DNA of 64,000 nt from Alphaproteobacteria bacterium (GTDB taxonomy: Bacteria; Pseudomonadota; Alphaproteobacteria; TMED109), in NCBI GenBank assembly GCA_021296265.1, contig JAGWAT010000002.1, forward strand, positions 72,796 to 136,795, written 5' to 3'. The translations under genes were made by a program, and so were the position numbers. Positions 56,998 through 64,000 of the stretch are shown in pieces; position 1 is the first letter of the stretch, and each line of letters starts with the position of its first letter. The notes beneath the pieces were generated by a model. The model saw nothing but the letters and a program-made list of their open reading frames with translations, did not search any database and had not been told where the DNA came from.

Positions 56998-58311
56998 ATG
57001 GCCCGCCATCTCAAGACCGGGATCAGCGATGACGCCAAGGCCGACGCCGACGTCAAGGTACGTCGGACCGTCGAGGACATTCTGGCCCAGATCGAAACGC
57101 GCGGGGACGCCGCCGTCCGCGAGTACTCCGAGCGTTTTGACAGCTGGTCGCCGGATACGTTCCGACTCGATCGGGCGGCAATCGACGCCTGCTATGCCCG
57201 CGTCAGCCAACGGGAACGCGCCGATATCGAGTTCGCACAGGCGCAGATCCGTAACTTTGCCTCGATTCAGCGTGACGCGCTCCGGGACGTGGAGCACGAG
57301 ACGATGCCGGGCGTCGTCCTCGGGCACAAGAATATCCCGGTCAACAGCGTCGGGTCCTACGTGCCTGGCGGGAAATATCCGATGGTCGCCTCGGCGCATA
57401 TGAGCGTGGTGACGGCCAAAGTCGCCGGCGTGCAGCGGATCATCACGTGCGCGCCGCCCTACGAAGGCGAGCCGAATCCCGCCATTGTCGTGGCCCAGGA
57501 TCTTGGCGGCGCCGACGAGATCTACTGCCTCGGCGGGGTGCAGGCGGTCGGCGCGATGGCGCTTGGCACTGAGACGATCGCGCCGGTCGACATGCTGGTC
57601 GGCCCGGGAAACATGTTTGTGGCCGAGGCCAAGCGGCAACTGTTCGGCCGGGTCGGCATCGACCTCTTCGCCGGGCCCACCGAGACGCTGGTCATCGCCG
57701 ACGATTCCGTCGACGGGGAACTGTGCGCGGCCGACCTGCTCGGGCAGGCGGAACACGGTCCGACCTCGCCGGCCATCCTGCTGACCAATTCGGAGGCCCT
57801 CGCACACGACACGCTGGCAGAAGTCGAGCGACAGCTCGGAACCTTGGCCACGGCCGAGACGGCCGGGCGGGCGTGGAGCGACTATGGTCAGGTGATTGTG
57901 TGCGACGGGTACGATGAAATGGTCGCGGTGGCGGACGATCTCGCCGCTGAGCACGTCCAGGTGATGACGCGGGATCCGCAGTACTTCCTCGATCGCCTGA
58001 CGAACTACGGCGCGCTCTTCCTCGGCCCCGAGACCAACGTGTCGTACGGGGACAAGGTGATCGGCACCAACCACACGCTGCCGACCCGGCGGGCGGCCCG
58101 CTACACCGGCGGTTTGTGGGTCGGGAAATTCATCAAGACGTGCACCTACCAACGGATTACCGAGGAAGCATCGGTCACGGTCGGGGAATACTGTTCCCGC
58201 CTCTGCGCCCTCGAGCATTTTGCCGGTCACAAGGAACAGGCGGATATCCGCCTGCGTCGGTACGGCGGGATGAACGTCCGGGGGCTGGAGGCGCTTCCGG
58301 GCGCCGACTAG
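56998..58311 (+). CDS. Histidinol-dehydrogenase-family enzyme, HpsN-like
   Basis: A 437-residue HisD-fold NAD-dependent dehydrogenase. The zinc ligands and catalytic pair are kept: Gln/His in [12 protein letters not shown], Glu-His in LAAEHVQVM, Asp in [16 protein letters not shown] and His in [12 protein letters not shown]. The layout after GTNHTLPT ([17 protein letters not shown]) and the YVPGGKYP segment resemble sulfopropanediol 3-dehydrogenase HpsN more than biosynthetic HisD, and no his genes are near. HpsN oxidises dihydroxypropanesulfonate to sulfolactate. This specific substrate is an inference. Confidence 0.85.
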   Translation: MARHLKTGISDDAKADADVKVRRTVEDILAQIETRGDAAVREYSERFDSWSPDTFRLDRAAIDACYARVSQRERADIEFAQAQIRNFASIQRDALRDVEHETMPGVVLGHKNIPVNSVGSYVPGGKYPMVASAHMSVVTAKVAGVQRIITCAPPYEGEPNPAIVVAQDLGGADEIYCLGGVQAVGAMALGTETIAPVDMLVGPGNMFVAEAKRQLFGRVGIDLFAGPTETLVIADDSVDGELCAADLLGQAEHGPTSPAILLTNSEALAHDTLAEVERQLGTLATAETAGRAWSDYGQVIVCDGYDEMVAVADDLAAEHVQVMTRDPQYFLDRLTNYGALFLGPETNVSYGDKVIGTNHTLPTRRAARYTGGLWVGKFIKTCTYQRITEEASVTVGEYCSRLCALEHFAGHKEQADIRLRRYGGMNVRGLEALPGAD

Positions 58312-58367
58312 CGGGCCGGCGGGCCTTGCCCGGCCGCCGCGGAGTACCACGTTCACCGGCGGACCGT

Positions 58368-58378
58368 ATTACCGTAAT
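58368..58378. promoter_or_regulatory. Small inverted repeat ATTAC-C-GTAAT
   Basis: An 11-bp dyad within the 282-base gap between the HpsN-like gene and the next SDR gene, with further partial symmetry outside (CGT on the left, ACG on the right). It could be an operator for the SDR/enolase pair. Confidence 0.25.
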
Positions 58379-58593
58379 GACGTGCGGAACCAGCGCGTGA
58401 GCCTGAACACGGTTGGGCCCGGATGCGCCGCCAGTCCGAGCGTGCGAAACTTCCGGCGCACCGTCGGGACCGGGCATCGAACCGCGGGATCCGGCGAGGG
58501 CCGTGTCCGCTCGCCGACGGGACGAAGCCAAGGCTTTCCGCCCTGACACCAGCAGCTGCCCGCGGGCACCCGGATCAAGACAAGGAGTTGTCC

Positions 58594-59334
58594 ATGAACC
58601 AGATCGATCTCAAGGGACGCGTCGCCGTCGTGACGGGGGCCGCCAGCGGTATCGGCCGCGCGACGGCAAAACGTCTCGGCGCGGACGGAGCGGCCCTCGA
58701 ACTTTGGGACGCGGCGGCCGAAGGCCTCGCGGAAACCGCCAGCGACACCGGCGGGAACGCGACCACCCTCAGCGTCACCGATGACGAGGCGGTCGCGGCG
58801 GCAGCCGCGGCGGCGGCGGAACGGCACGGGCGCATCGACATCCTGGTGAACTGCGCCGGAATCGCCGGGGACATCGGGCCGGTCGTGGAAGCGGATCCGG
58901 CCGAGTGGCGCCGGGTGATCGAAGTCAATCTCACTGGCACCTTCCTCTGCTGCCGGGCCGTCCTACCGCACATGCAGGGCTCGGGCTACGGCCGGATCGT
59001 CAACATCGCCTCCGTCGCGGGCAAGGAAGGCAATCCGAACGCTGCCCACTACAGTGCGTCGAAAGCGGGCGTGATCACCTTCACGCGGGCGCTCGGCAAG
59101 GAAGTGGCCGGCAGCGGCGTGCTGGTGAACTGCATCACCCCGGCGGTGATCGAGACCCCCATCTTGGGCCAGGTCACGGACGCGCAGGTCAAGTACATGG
59201 TCGAACGCATCCCGCTCGGTCGCATGGGGCGCCCGGAAGAGGTCGCCGCCCTGATCGCGTGGCTCGCGTCGGAAGAGTGCTCGTTCTCGACGGCCGCGGC
59301 CTTCGATCTCTCGGGCGGCCGCACCACCTACTGA
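58594..59334 (+). CDS. Short-chain dehydrogenase/reductase, FabG-like
   Basis: A 246-residue SDR: VTGAASGIGRAT, NCAGIAGDIG, the Ser in NIASVAGKEG, YSASKAGVITFTRALGKEV with Tyr-x3-Lys, and the C-terminal SEECSFSTAAAFDLSGGRTTY. AAGGAG lies seven bases before the ATG. It is followed 48 bases later by an enolase-superfamily gene; the two likely form a sugar-acid or hydroxy-acid catabolic unit. Confidence 0.92.
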   Translation: MNQIDLKGRVAVVTGAASGIGRATAKRLGADGAALELWDAAAEGLAETASDTGGNATTLSVTDDEAVAAAAAAAAERHGRIDILVNCAGIAGDIGPVVEADPAEWRRVIEVNLTGTFLCCRAVLPHMQGSGYGRIVNIASVAGKEGNPNAAHYSASKAGVITFTRALGKEVAGSGVLVNCITPAVIETPILGQVTDAQVKYMVERIPLGRMGRPEEVAALIAWLASEECSFSTAAAFDLSGGRTTY

Positions 59335-59382
59335 CCCGCTGCCCCCGTCACGTCCGCACATTGCATCGACCCGGGAGTCAGC

Positions 59383-60468
59383 ATGCACCCGCTCACCATC
59401 CGTTCCGTCACGACGCGCGTCGTCGACGTGCCGCTCCGCCGTCCCCTTGCCACTAAGATCGGCAGTTTCGCCACGACACCGTTCCTGCTGATCGACCTGC
59501 TCACCGAAGAGGGTGTCACCGGACGGAGTTACCTGTTCGGCTACCGGCCCAACGGGGCCCGTCTGCAGGCAGCCGTGCTGGAAGAGATCGAGGTCATGGT
59601 CAAGGGGCGGCCGTGCACGCCTGCGACCCTCTACGACGATCTCGTGCGCGGGCTCAACCTGTACGGACCGCAGGGCATCGCGTTCAATGCGATCTCGGGC
59701 TTTGACATGGCGGCCTGGGATGCCTGCGCGCGCGCCGCGGGCCTGCCGCTGGCCGCGTTCCTCGGCGGGACGCCGGGCCCGGTGCGCGCCTACAACTCGA
59801 ACGGGCTCGGCCTGCTGGCGCCTGACGCGGTCGCCGCACAGGCCGTGGAATTGCTCGACGGCGGTTTCCGGGCGATGAAGATACGCTTCGGACGGGACCA
59901 CGTGGACGAAGACGTGACCGCCTTTGAAGCAGTGCGGGGTGCCATTCCCGACGACTGCCTGCTGATGTCGGACTTCAACCAGGGCCTCTCGCGGCGCGAG
60001 GCGCTTCGGCGCCTGCCTCTGCTCGACGACCTGGGCCTGATCTGGTTCGAGGAACCCGTCGCCTACGCGGACCTGGACGGCTGTCGCGAACTCCGGGAAA
60101 CCGTCGCGACCCCGATACAGATCGGGGAGAACTTCTACGGCCCCGCGGATCTCCAGGCCGCGGTGGACGCGGACGCGGCGGATTTCGTGATGCCGGATGC
60201 GGAGCGCATCGGCGGCGTGACCGGATGGATGCGCGCGGCGGCCATCGCCCATGAGGCTAATCTCCCCGTCTCAACGCATCTGTTTCCGGAAGTGTCGTCC
60301 CACCTCATGCGGGTAACGCCGGGCGCCCACTGGCTCGAATACGTCGACTGGGCGTCCCCCTTCCTGGCGGAGCCGCTGGTGGTGCGGGATGGCCACGCGC
60401 AGGTGACGACCGCGCCCGGGACCGGGATCGAGTGGGACGAGGACGCCATCCGAAGCCTCGCCGCTTGA
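59383..60468 (+). CDS. Mandelate racemase/muconate lactonizing enzyme family protein
   Basis: A 361-residue enolase-superfamily member with capping and barrel domains. Metal ligands are Asp in LLMSDFNQG, Glu in WFEEP and Glu in QIGENF. A His in VSTHLFPE and Asp in VMPDAERIGG form the His-Asp dyad of the mandelate racemase subgroup. The second-strand motif is K-I-R rather than K-x-K. It probably dehydrates or epimerises an acid substrate; the identity is unknown. Confidence 0.9.
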   Translation: MHPLTIRSVTTRVVDVPLRRPLATKIGSFATTPFLLIDLLTEEGVTGRSYLFGYRPNGARLQAAVLEEIEVMVKGRPCTPATLYDDLVRGLNLYGPQGIAFNAISGFDMAAWDACARAAGLPLAAFLGGTPGPVRAYNSNGLGLLAPDAVAAQAVELLDGGFRAMKIRFGRDHVDEDVTAFEAVRGAIPDDCLLMSDFNQGLSRREALRRLPLLDDLGLIWFEEPVAYADLDGCRELRETVATPIQIGENFYGPADLQAAVDADAADFVMPDAERIGGVTGWMRAAAIAHEANLPVSTHLFPEVSSHLMRVTPGAHWLEYVDWASPFLAEPLVVRDGHAQVTTAPGTGIEWDEDAIRSLAA

Positions 60469-60555
60469 CCATTCCCCCGGTCGCCACGGATCCGCCGGAA
60501 CCCGGCCGTTCGTCGGGCGGCCGGAGTGCGTGGAGACATCGCGGAGGCTGACACC

Positions 60556-61599
60556 ATGGAACCCGACCGGGTCGTCTTGGGAATCGAGAGCAGCTGCGAC
60601 GAGACCGCCGCTGCCGTCGTCGATTCCCGGCGCCGGATCCGTGCGAACGTCATCTTGTCGCAGCACGCCCAGCACTCCCCTTTCCGGGGAGTGGTGCCCG
60701 AACTCGCGGCCCGGAGCCACGCCGAACGGCTGGATCTGACGGTACAAGAGGCCCTCCGCCAGGCGGAGTGCCCGTGGGAAGCCCTTGATGCAGTCGCTGC
60801 CACCGCGGGTCCCGGCCTGCTCGGCGGCGTCCTCGTGGGTACCGTGACCGCGAAGTGCATCGCGCTCGTGCACGACCTGCCATACATTGCCGTGAACCAC
60901 CTTGAGGCGCACGCGCTCACGCCGCGACTCACGGATTGTCTGGATTTTCCCTATCTGGCCCTGCTCGTGTCGGGCGGGCACAGCCAGTTCGTGGCGGTGG
61001 CAGGCGTGGGACAGCATGCGCTGCTCGGCACCACCCGAGACGATGCCGCCGGAGAGGCCTTCGACAAGGCCGCACGGCTGCTAGGGCTGGGTTTTCCCGG
61101 GGGACCGGCCATTGAGCGGGCGGCGCACGACGGCGATCCTGACCGCTTTCCGCTCCCCCGTCCCCTGGCCGGCCAGGCGGGCGCCGACATGTCCTTCAGC
61201 GGTCTCAAGACCGCGCTGGTACACGTGGTGGCACGGCAGGGGGCCCGCCCGCTTGATGACGGCACCCGCGCAGATCTCGCGGCTTCCTTTCAGAAGGCCA
61301 TCGTCGAAACCCTGGCGGATCGTCTGGAACAGGCGGTACGCGCCTTCCGGAGGTTGCATGCGGCGGGGACCGTCGTGGTGCTGGCCGGGGGAGTCGCGGC
61401 AAACCAGGCATTGCGGGCGCGGCTGTCCGGGGCCGCGGCCGACCAGGGGATGCGTCTGATCGCGCCGCCGGCCCATTTGTGCACGGACAACGCGGCGATG
61501 GTGGCGTGGGTCGGCCTCGAGCGCTTGGCGGACGGCACGGTGTCCGCGCTGGAAGAGCCGTCCCGGGCGCGCTGGCCACTTGCCGGAGGCTCCGTTTGA
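60556..61599 (+). CDS. tsaD: tRNA threonylcarbamoyladenosine transferase subunit TsaD
   Basis: A 347-residue ASKHA-fold protein: LGIESSCDETAAAVVD, the metal site NHLEAHALTPRL, LLVSGGHSQFVAV and LAGGVAANQALRARL. It catalyses the last step of t6A37 synthesis on ANN-decoding tRNAs. The ATG at 60556 follows GCGGAGG by eight bases. Its stop TGA is entered by the TTG start of gpsA. Confidence 0.96.
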   Translation: MEPDRVVLGIESSCDETAAAVVDSRRRIRANVILSQHAQHSPFRGVVPELAARSHAERLDLTVQEALRQAECPWEALDAVAATAGPGLLGGVLVGTVTAKCIALVHDLPYIAVNHLEAHALTPRLTDCLDFPYLALLVSGGHSQFVAVAGVGQHALLGTTRDDAAGEAFDKAARLLGLGFPGGPAIERAAHDGDPDRFPLPRPLAGQAGADMSFSGLKTALVHVVARQGARPLDDGTRADLAASFQKAIVETLADRLEQAVRAFRRLHAAGTVVVLAGGVAANQALRARLSGAAADQGMRLIAPPAHLCTDNAAMVAWVGLERLADGTVSALEEPSRARWPLAGGSV

Positions 61600-62594
61600 C
61601 GCGCGTTGCGGTCATTGGCGCCGGGGCGTGGGGCACCAGCCTGGGGGCCGTGCTAGCCCGCGCCACCGCCGGCCCGGTCACCCTGTGGGCACGGCGCCAG
61701 GAAGTGGCAGATTCCATAAACCAATCCCACCGCAACCCGGAGCTGCTGCCGGGCATCGAGCTGCCGCCCGAGCTCCGCGCTACCACCGCCCTGCAGGAGG
61801 CGGCGGCCGATGTGATGATCGTCGCCGTCCCTGCCCAGCACGTCCGCACCGTCATTTCGCTCCTCAGCGGATCGATCCCCGCCGATGCCGGACTGGTGCT
61901 CTGTGCCAAGGGAATCGAACGCACCAACGGCTACCTGATGAGCGAGGTCGTGGCCGACGTCCTGCCGGCGACCCCGGTGGCCGTCCTTTCGGGGCCATCG
62001 TTCGCGGGCGAAGTCGCGCGCGGACTGCCGACCGCACTGGCCCTCGCCACTACCGACCCCGGCCTCGCGAAACGGATTCCAGACCTGTTGGCCGGATCAG
62101 CGCTGCGAATCTACGGGAACGACGACCTGATCGGGACGCAGATCGGGGGCGCTGCCAAGAACGTACTGGCCATCGCCTGCGGCATCGCCGTAGGTGCCGG
62201 CTACGGCGAAAACGCCCGCGCCACGCTGATAGCGCGCGGCATGGCGGAAATCCGGCGGCTCGGGGTGGCGTGCGGGGGGCGGCCGGAAACCCTTGCCGGC
62301 CTAGCGGGAGTCGGCGACATCGTGCTGACGTGCACTAGTCCCGCGTCCCGGAACTATGCGTTCGGCCATCGTCTCGGGGTGGACCGGAGGATGGCGAACC
62401 TGCCGGCCCAAGGACGGGCGGTCGTGGAGGGCGTCGCCAGCGCCGGCGCCATCCGGCAGCTCGCCCGGCGCCTCGACGTTGACATGCCGATCGCCGAAGC
62501 CGTCGAGCAGGTGCTCGATGCCGGCGCCGATCTCCAGGCGGTGGCGGCGGCGCTGCTCGCGCGCCCGCATCGCCTCGACGGCGAGACCGCCTGA
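61596..62594 (+). CDS. gpsA: NAD(P)H-dependent glycerol-3-phosphate dehydrogenase
   Basis: A 332-residue GpsA: VAVIGAGAWGTSLGAVLA binds the nucleotide. SGPSFAGEVARGLPTA, GGAAKNVLAIACGIAVGAGYGENARATLIARG (catalytic Lys) and LAGVGDIVLTCTSPASRNYAFG are conserved. It makes glycerol-3-phosphate for phospholipids. The start is TTG, fixed by GGAGG six bases upstream and by the VAVIGAG N-terminus; it overlaps the tsaD stop (TTGA). Confidence 0.94.
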   Translation: MTRVAVIGAGAWGTSLGAVLARATAGPVTLWARRQEVADSINQSHRNPELLPGIELPPELRATTALQEAAADVMIVAVPAQHVRTVISLLSGSIPADAGLVLCAKGIERTNGYLMSEVVADVLPATPVAVLSGPSFAGEVARGLPTALALATTDPGLAKRIPDLLAGSALRIYGNDDLIGTQIGGAAKNVLAIACGIAVGAGYGENARATLIARGMAEIRRLGVACGGRPETLAGLAGVGDIVLTCTSPASRNYAFGHRLGVDRRMANLPAQGRAVVEGVASAGAIRQLARRLDVDMPIAEAVEQVLDAGADLQAVAAALLARPHRLDGETA

Positions 62595-62761
62595 ATGATC
62601 CGCGGCGGGTCGACGGCGGGACCCCGGGCGCACTCCACAGGCCGGAGACGCCCTAGGCGTCCGGTCCGGATCTTGCCGACCCGCGAGCACTCTTCGTCGT
62701 CCGGAACGCACACGGACCACCGGCCCGGCCCCGGCGGGCCGTCCCGTGCAGGAGGTGCGCC

Positions 62762-63571
62762 GTGACCACACTCGAACTGCTGATCTACGGGATCGTGCAG
62801 GGTGCCACGGAGTTTCTTCCCGTGAGTTCCTCGGCGCATCTCTACGCGTTGGAAAAGATCTTCGCATGGCCTGAGGCCGGTCGGGTTCTGGTAGTCGCCA
62901 GCCACACGGGCACCCTGGTCGCCGTGATCGTTGCCTGTCGCAGCCAGGTCGCCAGGCTGGCAAGCGGGCTTGCGATGCTCGGACTCGGTCGCGGCGACCG
63001 GGCGGACGCCCGGGAGGCGCTCCGAATCCTCACAGCGACCGTCCCCCTTTTCGTGGCCGGGGCGGTGGTTGCCGTCCAGATTCCCTCGGCCACGCTCGCC
63101 CAGCTTCCCGTGATGGCGGCCGCCACCGCAGGCGGTGGCCTCCTACTGCTAGCGGCAGACCGTGGCTGGTTGCGGGTGCCGACCGGGCAAGCGGACGGGT
63201 TCGCCGCCTACTGGTTTATCGGCGTGATGCAGGTCCTCGCCCTGATCCCCGGGGCGAGCCGGGCCGGGTGCGTGATGACTGCCGCGCGGATCGCCGGCTG
63301 GGACCGGACGGCCTCGGCCAACGTGGCATTCGTACTGGGCCTGCCGGCGATCACCGGCGCCACCGCCGTGGAGGCGTGGGACCTCGCCCAGAACGGCGAT
63401 GCCGGGTTGATCACAGCGGCGGCCACGGTGCTGGTGGCGGCGTTCGTCGCCGCGCTCGCCGCGATCTGGCTGCTGATGCGTTGGCTGCAGCAGCGGAGCT
63501 TTCTCCCGTTCGTGGTCTACCGGTTCGTGCTGGCCGGTCTCCTCGCATGGCTGGCGCTCGACGCGCCGTAG
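62762..63571 (+). CDS. uppP: Undecaprenyl-diphosphate phosphatase
   Basis: A 269-residue membrane protein with about eight helices. It carries the two BacA/UppP motifs: GIVQGATEFLPVSSSAHL near the N-terminus and LIPGASRAGCVMTAARIAG (the PGxSRSG motif, here with Ala-Gly-Cys) in the second half. It regenerates undecaprenyl phosphate for cell-wall synthesis. The GTG start has AGGAGG seven bases upstream. Confidence 0.94.
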   Translation: MTTLELLIYGIVQGATEFLPVSSSAHLYALEKIFAWPEAGRVLVVASHTGTLVAVIVACRSQVARLASGLAMLGLGRGDRADAREALRILTATVPLFVAGAVVAVQIPSATLAQLPVMAAATAGGGLLLLAADRGWLRVPTGQADGFAAYWFIGVMQVLALIPGASRAGCVMTAARIAGWDRTASANVAFVLGLPAITGATAVEAWDLAQNGDAGLITAAATVLVAAFVAALAAIWLLMRWLQQRSFLPFVVYRFVLAGLLAWLALDAP

Positions 63572-63581
63572 GGGAGCCCGC

Positions 63582-63596
63582 CGCAGCCCGGCTGCG
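63582..63596 (+). terminator. Hairpin after uppP, terminator-like
   Basis: CGCAGC-CCG-GCTGCG forms a 6-bp stem with a 3-base loop, 11 bases after the uppP stop and just before the rpsP promoter. No U-run follows. Confidence 0.35.
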
Positions 63597-63599
63597 CAA

Positions 63600-63628
63600 T
63601 TGACTTCGGGCGGGTGCTCGCATAAACA
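63600..63628 (+). promoter_or_regulatory. Sigma-70 promoter of rpsP
   Basis: TTGACT (63600-63605), a 17-base spacer and TAAACA (63623-63628). The predicted start near 63635 leaves a leader of about 98 bases before the rpsP ATG. Confidence 0.6.
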
Positions 63629-63732
63629 GGTTGGCACGAACGCTCACAGCCACCCGCGCACCCTGCCAGGCGGCAACGAGATGCCCTTGCGCACCCCCGG
63701 GCGTTCACTCCTGTTCCTCCTGAGTGCACGGC

Positions 63733-64000
63733 ATGTCGCTGAAGATTCGTTTGAGCCGTGGCGGGGCCAAGAAGAACCCCCACTACCGGATTGTCGTGGC
63801 GGACTCCCGGAGCCCGCGCGACGGCCGGTTCATCGAACGCGTGGGTGCGTACCACCCGTTGCGACCCAAGGATGACAAGGACCGCGTCAGCCTCGATCTC
63901 GAGCGGATCCGGCACTGGATGGAACGTGGCGCCCATCCCACCGACCGGATCAAGCGGTTTCTCGTCGATGCCGGTGCGCTGCCGCGGCCGGCCAAGTTCG
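63733..64000 (+). CDS. rpsP: 30S ribosomal protein S16, partial (runs off the window)
   Basis: The first 89 codons are present: [43 protein letters not shown], then the conserved [17 protein letters not shown]16 stabilises the 30S body. The sequence ends in frame at the window edge, so the C-terminus is missing. The usual neighbours rimM, trmD and rplS are expected to the right. The usual upstream partner ffh is not adjacent. Confidence 0.96.
   Translation, partial: MSLKIRLSRGGAKKNPHYRIVVADSRSPRDGRFIERVGAYHPLRPKDDKDRVSLDLERIRHWMERGAHPTDRIKRFLVDAGALPRPAKF

Noticed and set aside
56998..58311. Biosynthetic histidinol dehydrogenase hisD
   Set aside because: Zinc and catalytic residues are shared by the whole family, but neighbouring genes are catabolic, no his genes are near and the N-terminal and post-GTNH segments resemble HpsN-type enzymes.

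Overview
The window reads as a chromosomal segment of a high-G+C alphaproteobacterium, probably Rhodospirillales-like. Three things point there: separate petA-petB-petC genes for the bc1 complex, an sdhCDAB operon, and a tightly overlapping argS-SPOR-nagZ-S2P-scpA-scpB block. No genus can be fixed from the sequence alone. I see no transposase, integrase, phage gene, rRNA or CRISPR array. Coding is dense, with many ATGA/GTGA start-stop overlaps and several GTG or TTG starts.

Left part (0-16.7 kb): an NnrS-type membrane protein, one weak hypothetical ORF, a DUF4143-type AAA ATPase with an unusual apparently leaderless promoter and palindromic operator, a YqgE/AlgH protein and a short-chain dehydrogenase (SDR). 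A 10.6-kb minus-strand nitrogen-scavenging operon follows: urtA-urtB-urtC-urtD-urtE (urea ABC importer), then ureD-ureA-ureB-ureC-ureE-ureF-ureG (urease and its nickel chaperones). A near-consensus sigma-54 promoter lies upstream of urtA, so urea uptake and hydrolysis look co-regulated by nitrogen status.

Middle (16.7-35 kb): dienelactone hydrolase, FKBP isomerase and mtnP; the bc1 complex (Rieske, cytochrome b, cytochrome c1); a class I ribonucleotide reductase large subunit without a neighbouring small subunit; a HEAT-like protein; an M15-like peptidase; the Mrp Fe-S carrier; ThyX; a conserved-looking unknown; succinate dehydrogenase; a Ca/Na antiporter; a TRAP binding protein coupled to methylmalonate-semialdehyde dehydrogenase. 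This is respiratory and nucleotide housekeeping with catabolic additions.

Right part (35-64 kb): a VOC protein, a 3'-truncated TRAP binding protein and an SDR lacking its catalytic Tyr-x3-Lys lysine; an AraC regulator divergent from a two-subunit molybdenum hydroxylase and an amidase; a Nudix/DUF6111/CCA-transferase set; the scpBA-S2P-nagZ-SPOR-argS block; a catabolic group (frameshifted HpcH aldolase, D-2-hydroxyacid dehydrogenase, RraA-like protein); tRNA-Glu; pdxA; an SDR divergent from an HpsN-like dehydrogenase; a further SDR and an enolase-superfamily enzyme; then tsaD, gpsA, uppP and the 5' part of rpsP. The catabolic genes between argS and tsaD suggest hydroxy-acid or sulfonate metabolism, but no desulfonating enzyme is in the window.

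Nothing here is clearly an undescribed system. The most notable points are the leaderless, operator-flanked AAA ATPase, the sigma-54-driven urt-ure operon, the frameshifted aldolase and truncated TRAP gene, and the HpsN-like neighbourhood.
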